Below, one piece after another: positions 27,476-37,600 of a stretch of 64,000 bases of DNA (position 1 is the stretch's first letter; the number at the start of each line of letters is the position of its first letter). Made by a program: the position numbers and the translations under genes. The stretch lies in the NCBI GenBank assembly GCA_013399875.1, contig VXAZ01002367.1:62001-126000 (forward strand), in the 5' to 3' direction. Below the pieces are notes generated by a model. That model was not told the DNA's origin and ran no database searches. It was given only the letters and a program-made list of their open reading frames with translations. Origin of the DNA: Gymnorhina tibicen. Its lineage: Eukaryota > Chordata > Aves > Passeriformes > Artamidae.

Positions 27476-28030
27476 TGATGCCTTGAAGTGGCTACCTAAA
27501 AAACAGAGACTAGACAAAGAGTAAGGGAATAAAGGCAGGTATTTATTCGAAGGGTCTTCAAAGATACACCCTGGGGAGGATGGACCCCAAGATGGATGAC
27601 AGGTCACGAGTTCTTCCCCCTGTTATGGGTTTGGTCCATTTGCATATCAGCACAAATTCGCCAATTAAACTTTAGGTAATAAGGTAACCACCCCCCCAAC
27701 TTGCCCCCCTTCTCAAGAGGCTGGTTTACACATTTTGGCCTAGGACAGTCTGAGTGTCCTTGAAGAGCAAGCCCGGAGAGGCTTTGTTATGTCTATCTTA
27801 GCATGAGAGAACAGCAGCTAACAGGCTGCAAGACAGTTCAAAGTTACACACTAGGAATACAGAGAGTACAGAATTTGCAAAATATAAAAGCTAAAATCTG
27901 AGGCATCAAACTGAGCATTAATCGATTGTGTAAATACAATTTAGGGTCACTCTTTAAAGCAGAGGTGATTACTCAAGGATGAAAGTATAAGCTGTTATAT
28001 GCATTGAACTGACGAAACAATGTATTCACA
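27476..28030 (-). mobile_element. Probable endogenous retrovirus LTR, minus strand
   Basis: On the minus strand there is an AATAAA signal (complement of TTTATT at 27542-27547) followed by a short U5-like tail that ends near 27476. Upstream of it is a U3-like region with an ATGCAAAT octamer on that strand (about 27640-27647). The sequence resembles an LTR common in songbirds. The ends proposed here are TG at 27476 and CA at 28029-28030, flanked by GAACT and GAACC, an imperfect 5-base match. The left end is uncertain by about 15 bases and the right end by considerably more. No internal retroviral genes are present, so it is a solo LTR or a fragment. Confidence 0.6.
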
Positions 28031-30726
28031 GAACCAGGTACAATCCATGCTTTAATACCCAAGTTAGGCACAGGGATCTCAACAACTACAGTTTAAAAGG
28101 TAATTGAAATATCAATATATATCTTCACATTATTTTACTTGCAGCCAGACTATTGTTGTAGTACATGTCAACTGAGCTGGCCAAGAGATCTTATGTATAT
28201 GCTTTGAACAATCCATGTTGGCACAACAGGCTCAGACTGCACATGCACAGCTCATACCGTGGCCAGAACGGCTCTCAAGGGATGTCTCTAGTAGTGCCTG
28301 GAATTACTACAGAAAATGCATCCCCCAAAACCCATGCAAGGAACCTTAATTGCAGTTGCAGAAATAACATAAGGCAGTGATTACAGGGTGTATTATTTAG
28401 GATGGTTCCAGTTTCCCAAATTCCCCGCAAAACCGTAATGCTTTCATGGGGGCACCCTGCGGGCAGCCCAGGCTGGGGAGGTGGTGCCTGGAGCCCAGAA
28501 CCCGCCAAGGTCTTCTGGGCACTACTGCAGTACAAATACTAAGCAGTAGTAAATAAGCTGTATTTCTAATGTGAGCTTTTTTTTTTTTTTTGAATGTAGT
28601 TTGTTGATGAGAACTCCATGACAGGAGAAAGCTAAGAGTCACTTATAAATATTTCTCATCAGTCATTTTTTCTATTCTCAAGAAAGAGAATGTTCTCTTT
28701 ACTGAGAAAACAGAGTCTCATTAGATTTTGCAGAAACCAATTATATCATGCTCTTCATCTTTCAACTTTCATAGGTTCTTAATTGCTGTGGGAGAAACAG
28801 TTGATGTTAAATAGCTATTTTTATATGATCCAGATATTATGACGCTTGAACCAGTAGAATGCACAGTATATTTATGCCATTGCTCTTAAGCTTTTTATCT
28901 TCCGGGATTATTGAGGTGGTCCTTGCTAACTGTCCACTTAGCAAGATAGATACAATTAAAGTGAAATGGATGAGATAATAAGTTTATATGCACTGTTCAA
29001 AACCCCACAGGCATACGCTGATCCCTTGTGCATCCTGATCCCTCTCAGCTAAACCAGGGAAGATTCCAAAGGTGTGCTGCAGCTTGAAACTAATTCCTCC
29101 CAGCTGAATTGCTCCAGGCTCTAAAGATTCAGGAGTTCATTAAAAACATCATGACATCTAAAAATAATTACTAAATGAGAGTTTTGAAGGTGGCAGACTC
29201 TTAAACTGCCTTCTGAATTTTGGCCCTGCAGCTTGGCGTGTTCAGCTTTCTTTCTGGAGTCTGTTAGTGCACTAAATATTTACTCCCTTTCTGTCCCTTA
29301 ATGAAAGCTGAGATTCTCACGAAACATCACAACTAAATAACCTTGTATCACCTCACCAATACCAAGAGCAAAAATTAGTGACTAACAAACATGGAAGAGT
29401 CACTGGCAACTTTCAAATAGAATACACCAGAAGGGAGGTTATTCATCTAAACCCTTTGAGATGTCTGTTACTGTTTCTTAAGAAAGAGCTGAGGAAGTCG
29501 AGCTGTTCTGAGCCACAAATGCCCTTGGAATGTCCTGCTGATAGAGCTGCATGGACATGGCTGGTTCTCCAGCCCCATTGGAATAACACACAACTTTCTT
29601 CCTAAAGAGTTGAAGGTAAAAGAGGATCTTGAGTTTCCCCAAACAGATCCACAATTGATGCAATTGGGCTAATCAGAAATCTGAATTTATGGAATGGGCA
29701 TGCAAAAATAGGAGGAAAAGAAGCATAAAGAATCCAAAAAGACCCAAAGGCTTCTTTCAGCTGAGAGCATTTTCCGGGTCCTTAAGGAAAAATCACTGTT
29801 CCCAGCAGGCAAACTTCACCTTGTCCTACCTGAACAAGTGACATTCACCATCACGGTATATTAGAGTGGATGAGATGGGAGGGAGTGTGATAAATTGCTG
29901 TAATTAAAGAAAGAAAAAGGCACCAAATTAGCTGTCAAAGAGCAGGACTGCAGAAGTACACCTGGGATGAGACAATGCACAGGGATACTCCAGGCAGTAA
30001 AAGCACAGGACCCCAAACATTCTCTGGGTGCTTCTGTCACACCTGGAGTATTAATCGAGCCTGCAGCAGTCCCCATCATCCTTTCACAGCCTCTGCAGGG
30101 CAGAACTTCCCTTTGCTTTTCAGACTGGTGTATAACACTGTGTGTAAATGACACCTACAGCAAGGGGAATGAGGTGACACTGCTGAGGGCTTTGTAAGGC
30201 TCTGCAGGGTGCACTGGGATGCCAGCTGTGGCACTCAACTGAGAGCTTAATATTGCTGTACCCTTGCCTGCAAATGGTGGTTGCTAGGAGGCAAATACCA
30301 TCTTGAGAAATCTGAAAGGAAGTAACAATTTCAGGTCCAGTTTGGGGCTCATTGAAGTCTCTGTTGATTTTAAATAGGATGTGATGCAGCCTTTAGCAAA
30401 GGTAGTGGAATTCTTTTGAAGAAGCAAAAATGGATGTCATCCAAATGACTCTGTGTAATAAGGATGGACAACAATGGGCCATTGGAAAGGAAGAATTACT
30501 GGGAAAATGAAAGGCAGCATCAAAAAGCTTCAGTGAACAAAACCCCACCAGATAAAGAAGCTTTCTGGGAAAAGATAACAAGGAAAACTTGTATAAACCA
30601 CATATTATTCCTAGGTCCCTCTCATGCCAGGGTTAAATTTGGCAGAGCCACTGAGGGTTTTCCACATGGCCGTTCTCACCTAACGAATTCTCTCTACCTG
30701 TAAGGCTATACCAAACTGTTTCTGCA
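28031..30726. other. Single-copy sequence without recognised gene
   Basis: About 2.7 kb. It contains a T-run at 28577-28591 and a GC-richer patch at 28420-28520. Open frames are about 100 codons or fewer and overlap on both strands. No exon, RNA gene or repeat end can be supported. Confidence 0.5.
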
Positions 30727-30996
30727 TGTCTTGGTTTGAAAGACAGGTGTCTGCTAAAGAAGGCAGGAGCCTCCCTTGGAATGGAAAAAAAAAAAAATAC
30801 AACCCCCTTCCCTCCAAATTATTATAAATTTGAAATTAAGGGGCTTTCAGGCAAAGATATGAGGAAATGGGAATAACAGTTTTTACTAATATATATCTAT
30901 ATATATATATAACAAAACAATAACACAGAGAAACTGGTTTAAAGCCGGACAGAGTCAGGGGTACAACCTGGCACCCTGCTGCGCAGGGTGTTGGTA

Positions 30997-31152
30997 GCAG
31001 TCCAATGCAGTGGTAGCTGCAGTTCTCTTTGAAATGGTCCTGTTGAAGCGGTGATCCTGTAGAAAGAGGTCTGAGCAGTCCAATTCGGCGGTAGCGGCAG
31101 TTCTCCTTGAAATGGCTCTGTTGAAGTGGTGATCTTGTAGAAGGAGAAGTCT
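30997..31152. repeat. 78-bp tandem duplication inside the LTR
   Basis: Two copies start at 30997 and 31075 with GCAGTCCAATNC and continue in parallel through GGTAGC, GCAGTTCTC, TTGAAATGG, CTGTTGAAG, GGTGATC and TTGTAGAA-like blocks. The copies differ at several positions, so the duplication is older than the insertion or has drifted since. Confidence 0.88.
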
Positions 31153-31304
31153 GGTCCTCCTCTGAAAATCCAGTGGTGGTGTAGTCCTTGTCCTCTGAGA
31201 TCCCAGCAGGTAAGGCTGCTCATGCTGTTCCAAACTCCAGATTTTATCCCAGTGGGAACGCTTGGCTCCTTCCCCCTGGGCGGAGCATCTCACAATGGGA
31301 TGGT

Positions 31305-31416
31305 GAGTCATGGGGCAAGGCACTGATGGGGCCATTAACAGGAGATAGTCCAGGTGCAGGTTATCTATGAGTCATGGGGCAAGGCATTGTTGGGCCTATT
31401 AACAGAAGCTAGTCCA
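31305..31416. repeat. 64-bp tandem duplication inside the LTR
   Basis: The block GAGTCATGGGGCAAGGCA begins at 31305 and again at 31369. It is followed in both copies by a GGGCC-ATTAACAG-type core and TAGTCCAG. It lies just upstream of the LTR's TATA-like box in the transcribed sense, so it would duplicate part of the U3 enhancer region. Confidence 0.88.
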
Positions 31417-31493
31417 GAGGGAGGAGGCAAGGAACATCGGCACATCTGGTTTTCAACAGCTCATGGTAATAGAATACATTGTAACCCAGGACA

Positions 31494-33000
31494 CTGCACT
31501 TTGTCCTTCCTGCTCTCCTGCTGTGGAATCTTGCAGTGATTTTAGGTGTTGATCTGGGCTACAGGAGGTTTAAAGTTCACTGGATGGGGCCAGAGAAAGT
31601 TTTCTGGCATGTGGTGTGAACCCATTGCAGCACTGGTCTGGACCCCTCTCCACTGTGTGCACAAAAACACCCCAGGAGTCCTGAAATGCTGCAGCTGTTC
31701 TGTGGAAACACAAAAGAGAATAAAGGAACTTTCAAAGTGGAAAGAACCCCATCAGACCTGGATGAAACACAGTCAAATAAACCACATCTCTCCCTGCCTA
31801 CTGTACTGTTGCAGGAGAAGTCCTTTTGTTCAGCAGTCCCTAATAGCTCCCTATTAGCAGAGCCCCATGTGGGCTCTCTCTCCTCAAACCCAGCTGAGGT
31901 TTGGCAGGTTTTTGGCTCCTTTCTGGCAACTCCAGCACTGCTCATGCTACAGACTTCCTGGGAGCTGGGAGTGTTACCCAGCAAGGCAACTCCCTTACTT
32001 TGGGGAAGGACAGAGCTCCATCTATCTGGTGGGGTGTCCCTGAACAAGAGTCGGTGGCCAGGACACTGCAGCCACAAAAACCTCTGCAGCCAAACACCTG
32101 TAATTAGTAGAACAATGTCCCCCAGGTCTCCTACCATCCCAACTATCTCAGATCTCCGGTGGGGGTGACCTACCAGCCATATCCATGTGGACACCTCCAT
32201 TCCTCTTTCCTTCACCTGACCTGTCTTGCTGTGAGTGCTCAGGGCTGGGGACAGTGTGACACACACCCGGCATGATGTGCAACACCCCCTGACCACCCCA
32301 AGCAGTGCAGGGTTTAACGATCTCCACTGGCATCATAGGCTGGGGGTTTTTTTTCTGTTATTATTTTGTTTATCTATTCTCAATAAGAAGACAACACAGA
32401 GAACTAAGATCAGTCTGCAGTAAGATGTGGGGGATTTGTGTGATTGTTTCCATAGGAGCTTCATGGGGATAAAAGCATACTGCAAAACAGTGGAAAACAG
32501 TATTTTCATCACCTTCAGGAACTCCCTGGTGGGGTGTAAGAGTCTGCTCACTGCTCAGGTATTCACACCTACTCTGGTCCTCTAGGGAGGGATAATTTCC
32601 TCAGGGTTTGACTGTGCTCAATAAAAAAGAAGACTGCTTTTTTTTGTTACTGAAAGAAAACAACTCCCCAAAAGAAGAAAATGCATCATTGTGATCCTCA
32701 CTCCCTGAGTGCTAAGTGGCTTAAGCAAAATCACAGGGAGTGTCCACCAGCTGAGGAATGGCCCTCTCATCTCAAAAACAATACAGTCTTAAATACCCTC
32801 ACCAATGAGCAAGGAACGATTAATGCTGACTGTCCAAAAAGGCATAATGTTGGAGTGAGAACTCCTCTGGACTCAGGCCCAGAGGAAAATCAAAGCACAG
32901 GGATTGAATTAAAACCTTTGGATAAACTGAGATACATGAAGTCACACCAAAGGGAAGTAGAAAAACAGAATTTTGGCTTTTAGTAGAAAAATATGCTAAG
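31494..33000. other. Host flank with long overlapping frames on both strands
   Basis: This 1.5-kb stretch carries the longest open frame of the window: 239 codons at 31577-32296 on the minus strand, overlapped by 160 codons on the plus strand (31686-32168). Neither translation resembles a family I recognise. No membrane segment, zinc-finger spacing or retroviral motif is evident. The dual openness suggests a local shortage of stop triplets rather than a real gene, but an unrecognised exon or remnant cannot be excluded. Beyond 32340 there is a T run and ordinary AT-rich sequence. Confidence 0.35.
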
Positions 33001-33515
33001 TGCCTTAAGTTCTAAGAAGCTGCAGTAAAGAGACTTAAACACAGTTTGTACTGCAGCAGTGTTGTTTTTCACAGAATTTCTCTACTTTAGAAAAAACATA
33101 GATGGAACTATACTGTTCACATTTTTTAGATTAGAGTGTTCTCATAAATAAAAGAACTGATAGAAGCAAAAGACACAAATCTGTGTAATACCTATGTAAG
33201 GCTTAGGTAAAATCTACAATTGTTAGACCGGGGTAGGTTAAGAAAAGAAAAACTAGAATTGTGTATTAGTTCGATTGACCAATTAGCAAATAAAATGAAT
33301 ACTTCTGTAAGTTTCCTTGGACTCCACCTTTAACTTTTACAACTGCTACACCTTGCTGTTTGCCTGCTACTGCCGCCGCTGTTATTGCCTGATTCTCGCA
33401 TTTAACCCCTTCGAACTCTGTCTTCAGAGAACTATGGAACTACAATAAACAACTTTAGCAGTACAGCGGCTTTTTCTGCTTTTTTGCGTTTGGCCCGAAA
33501 GAAGGCCCCCCTTCA
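33001..33515 (+). mobile_element. Probable LTR-type 3' unit, boundaries uncertain
   Basis: The plus strand shows a U3-R-U5-like order: a CCAAT box (GACCAATTAG near 33276), a TATA-like AAATAAAATG (33287-33296), a pyrimidine-rich leader with GCCGCCGCTG, then AATAAA at 33444-33449 and a CTTTTTCTGCTTTTTT tract. The limits given use TG at 33001 and CA at 33514-33515, which are flanked by TAAG at 32997-33000 and 33516-33519. A 4-base duplication would fit a gammaretrovirus-like element. The terminal inverted repeat beyond TG/CA is poor, so this may be coincidence. No internal genes are present. Confidence 0.55.
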
Positions 33516-34015
33516 TAAGGTCAATACAGCATAAAAATGCAATTCCATCTCCCAATAAAATCTGATAAGTGATTTTTAGCAGGCATGATGTATCGTTCCT
33601 TGCTCAGTCATATTCACATATTTGCATCAAACAGATAAATAAGATGATTCAGGGTCCAGAAAATTAAAACCTTCACACCATGGGTGAAAGATTAAATCAA
33701 AAAACTCACCTGTCTGGGACTGGCAAGATCCAAATTTTGCAGTGCAAACTCAACTTGAAGTTCCCAGCTGCATGCCGTCATCTCACCTGCACATCATTGG
33801 TGACTGCTGTGACCTCCCTCAGATGCCTATTACCTGGAATTTGCTCAGGTGTAACAACAGGCTGGGAGAGTCTTTAGCTTACTAAAGCTATAAAGTTACC
33901 AACAAACTTGAATCAAGCTATTTTAAATAAACAATTAAAAAAATTTTAAAAATTTTGTGGATGGAAAAATGGAAGTTAATTTTTAATGATCCCAGATCCA
34001 AGGAAACCTACTGCT
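33516..34015. other. Short spacer between two LTRs
   Basis: About 500 bases of AT-rich sequence that end in the CTGCT target site of the following LTR. A 65-codon frame at 33680-33877 is unremarkable. Confidence 0.5.
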
Positions 34016-34629
34016 TGTGCTGGTTTCAGCTGTGGTAGAATTAATTTTCTTCACAGTGGCTGGTGCAGGGCTCCATTTTGGACAACACAGGGTTGATAAT
34101 ACAGAGATATTTTTGTTGTTGCTGAGTAGGATGTACACAGAGCCAAGGCCTTTTCCGCTTTTTGTACTGCCACACTGGTGAGGAAGTTGGGGGTGCTTGG
34201 GAGGAGACACAGCCAGGACAGGTGACCCAAACTGACCAAAGGGATATTCCCTTTGACATATGACATCATGCTCATATATATGATACCCATATAACATCAT
34301 GCTCATATATAAAGCTGGGGGAAGAAGGAGGAAGGGAGGGACATGTTTGAAGTGATGGTGTTTGTCTTCCCAAGTCTCCGTTACATGTGATGGGGCCCTG
34401 CTCTCCTGGAGATGGTGGAACACCTGCTTGCCCAGGGAAAGCAGTGAATGAATTCTTTGTTTTACTTTGCCTGTGTGCTTGGGCTTTGCTTTCCCTATTA
34501 AACTGTCTTTATCTCAACCCACAAGTTTCCTGGCTTTTAGCCTTCCAATTCTCTCCCTTATCCTGCTGGTGGGGGAGTGAGTGAGCAGCTGCCTGGGCCT
34601 TGGCTGCTGGCTGGGGTGAAACCATGACA
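34016..34629 (+). mobile_element. ERVL-type solo LTR with 5-bp target-site duplication
   Basis: The element begins TGTGCTGGTTTCAGC and ends GGTGAAACCATGACA, whose complement reads TGTCATGGTTTCACC, a clear terminal inverted repeat. Perfect 5-base direct repeats CTGCT flank it at 34011-34015 and 34630-34634. It has a TATA box (TATAAA in CATATATAAAGC near 34305-34314), a leader rich in GGAAG/GGAGG, and an ATTAAA signal at 34497-34502. The body closely follows an LTR I know to be widespread in birds, including the stretches GTTGATAA, GGAGACACAGCC and GACCAAAGGGATATTCC. No internal sequence is present. A 31-base duplication covers the core promoter. Confidence 0.95.
34258..34315 (+). repeat. 31-bp duplication of the LTR core promoter
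   Basis: ATATGACATCATGCTCATATATA (from 34258) is repeated as ATATAACATCATGCTCATATATA (from 34289), a period of 31 bases. Each copy carries a CRE/AP-1-like TGACATCA or a variant of it, and a TATATA run. Only the downstream copy continues as TATAAAGC. Confidence 0.9.
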
Positions 34630-37600
34630 CTGCTGGAGACATCCAATAATTCACACAAGTGACAGAAGACCCAAACCTCTGTCCCACCAGTGCTACCATT
34701 CCACTTTCATGATCTGAATTTCCCTGTACCTGATTGACTGGGAAGCTGCAAGGGAGCAGACCATTGCCTGTTCTCCAGCTCAGCCCTCCTGGAGCTCCAA
34801 ATCCCACCAAACCCAACTGCTGCTATCCTAAGAAAAAAGTAAAAGTGGCAAAGCAGAGGTTCCTAAATAAGAATTATATTTAGATTGATTAAGATAGCTA
34901 TTGTGTGTCAGTTTATTTAAATATAAATGGATTATTTGGAATGTGTTTATTGAAGACTAACAGCTCCTGAATGCAATACAGATACATGGCTAATTATAAA
35001 GTCAAGCAGCCATTATTAATGTTTCTAATGATCAATTTGTATTCCAAGAACATACAATCATCAACTTTAAAGCTCCAACAGTCGCAGTAATTGGGAGAAG
35101 AGACTGTGCTCTATGCAGAAAGCAATCAGCCGATTAGTGCCTGCTGGAATAAGAGGTAAAAAGCTGGGTTTTCAGGGGCCCACACTAGGGCCTGAGAGCT
35201 GATAGTTGGATGGAGGCTGGAGGGGGTTTTTTTCTTGGTAGGCACAGCCTGGAGGATGTTGACTGAAAAGATGACAGAAATGTTGCTGGAAGGAGAATAC
35301 ACACAAGGGTCTACAGACTCTGGGCACGATGAGAGACCTTAATACAATCCCAGAATGATAGAGAGGCAATAGGACAAGCAGACCCTGCGTACAAATAAAA
35401 TTTACTCAATTAGATACACTTAAATGCAATAAATTTTTCATGGAAAAGCAGATCAGTTATAACTTCCATTCTGCATGTCAGTCAAAGGAGCAGCAATAAT
35501 TTAATACACTGCACTTGCAATTCTGTGCATCCAGAGTATCATGTGGCTTGGTCGCTGCCAGGAGGAAAGTAAACATGCTTTTCTGAAGAGACTGTCTCTG
35601 GAAGTAAATTTGGGCCAAATTAGATTTATTGAGCACTGGCACACTTTGAGGCCTGTGGAGAGAAGAGCTTCTCCCACCAGGCCAAGGGGCTTGTCCCAAA
35701 GGCATCTTGCTGAGGTTTCAGGGCCACGGCTCACATGTGGGTGTTGGGACTTTGGTGGAAATCGAGCACCCAAGCCCCTCCATGCACAGGGCCTCTTATC
35801 ATGGCCCTAGACCTGACTTCTCACTGGGACCCTGTGAAGTGTGGTGGAAGAGCAAGAGGCAGGAGCTTTTGGGTGGCTCAGCCTCTGTCCATCCTATTGC
35901 CAAAGAACCCAGATAGACCATTCACAGCAAAGCCCTCAGCACAGCCTTGGAGGGAGCTGCATCTGAGTGCTCAGAGCCAGGCTGGCAGTGGGGCTGGGGC
36001 ATGACACCACTAATGACTTCCATTTGCCATCCCTTTCTTGCAAAAGGATGCACAGCTTTCCCTGTGTCATGGAGGGGATGGGATTCTTTGCAGCAGCTTT
36101 CTGATGCAATCTGGAAAAGTCTCAGGGCAGATGTACATTTTGAATTTAGGCTTAGAGCTAGCTCGAACTGCTAGTCTCACCTTGAGGTATAAAACAAGTG
36201 CTTCTCCCCCCAAATTCTATAATTCACTGCAAAAGCAAAGGTGAGATGCAGTGCAGGATGGCACCAGGCAATCAGTGGAAGGAAAGGGAACAGGGAAAGG
36301 AGGTGCCTCTCCCTGTCCCTGCTGGCCCATTTTTCCACCACTCCAATGGTCCAGGTCTCGTGACCGAGGCCACCACAGGGAGATCAGCCCTGAAGGGCAT
36401 CTCAGCAGAGGAACTCCTGGCCAGGAAAGACCTTGTAGTGAAATTTTGGGCTGTCTCTCCCAGTTATAACCAACAACATTGCAAAAGGAAAGAGACCAGT
36501 GTTTTTTTCCTGGCAGAAATAGCTTCTGCCACAACCTGCTGGGCACACACCATTCCCAAGATCACAGAACAAAAAATCACACCAGGGTTAATATATTTTT
36601 CCAGTCAAGAGAAATGTTGTATTTAATTACTTTCTTATCACTCACTAGACTTTGGCAAATAAATTCAGGCCTAGGTTTCAAGTTCCTCAGAAATTTTCCA
36701 CCAGAAAACACTGATTAGATGCAATATGCTCCATGGAAACACACTGATTCTGTCTGGTCTTTGGGCATAAACCATGTATGGCTTTTTACATGTCCCTCTT
36801 CCCTACTTTTCTGGTTTCACCACTGCCTACCTTCTGAAGTGCACAGGGATGTGGCTCCTGGGATACACTCACAGCTCCCAAGATCCACAGCACCCCTCTG
36901 CCCAGGGTGCCTTTCCCTGGAATAGAGGAGCTCAGACCAAAGGTTCGGTAAAGCAGTGCTGTTACTGGGAGACGAAAATGTGAAAGGGGTTGGTAACACC
37001 TCTGCAAAACAGAATTTGAGGCCTTGAAGAACACAGCTTCGTTGCGGGCTTAGAACCAGTCCCATCGTGAAAGAGGGAGGAGATCATGGAGATCATGGGG
37101 CAAGAAGTCTGGGAAGGACTTCAGCTGAGCACTTTTGGACCGTAGCACACCCTTGTCCCAAGAATGAGTTCCACCTCAACTCTTTCAATGCATGTTAGTC
37201 CAACTTGTTGTGAAAGCTTTCCAAAGGCTGTATGATCTTTCCCAGGGAGTTCTCAGGACACTTTGCCAGCCTTTCCACCAGGATCCTTCTGGCACACAGT
37301 GTCATACCGTTCAGTTCCCACTGTGCTCTCCCTCCCTGTGCACTGTGGCCAGGGAGGACGAACCCAGCACGGCCCCATCAGCGAGGGCAGCACAGCCCAG
37401 CATCCCCCATCCCTCCTGCCTCAAGCCCCAAAACCACTCCCAGACCCAACTCACAGGGCGGGATGTCACGTTTGCATTTGCTTTGTTTTGCCAGAGGGTG
37501 GAAGGAAACTGCAGCCAGACGCACAGTCTCCCTCTACCCTTTGATCTTCAGCCAACACAGACTGTCAGATAGTCACCCAAATCTAGAAGGACAAGGGTAT

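Larger units (their letters stand above)
30727..31493 (-). mobile_element. Solo LTR with 5-bp target-site duplication
   Basis: The ends form an inverted repeat: the left end is TGTCTTGGTTT, and the complement of the right end is TGTCCTGGGTT. The element is flanked by a perfect 5-base direct repeat, CTGCA, at 30722-30726 and 31494-31498, which is strong evidence for integrase-mediated insertion. Transcription should run on the minus strand, with a TATA-like GGATAAAATC near 31239-31248. The body contains two separate internal tandem duplications (units of 78 and 64 bases) and a TA-rich run at 30889-30911. It resembles an LTR family I know from songbird genomes. Recombination between two LTRs would explain the absence of internal genes. 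Confidence 0.92.

Noticed and set aside
30955..31335. 126- and 94-codon minus-strand frames with repeated segments
   Set aside because: The repeats in the translation mirror the 78-base duplication of the LTR. No retroviral protein is encoded.
36198..36626. 142-codon plus-strand frame
   Set aside because: Several frames are open at once on both strands here, which points to stop-poor sequence rather than coding.
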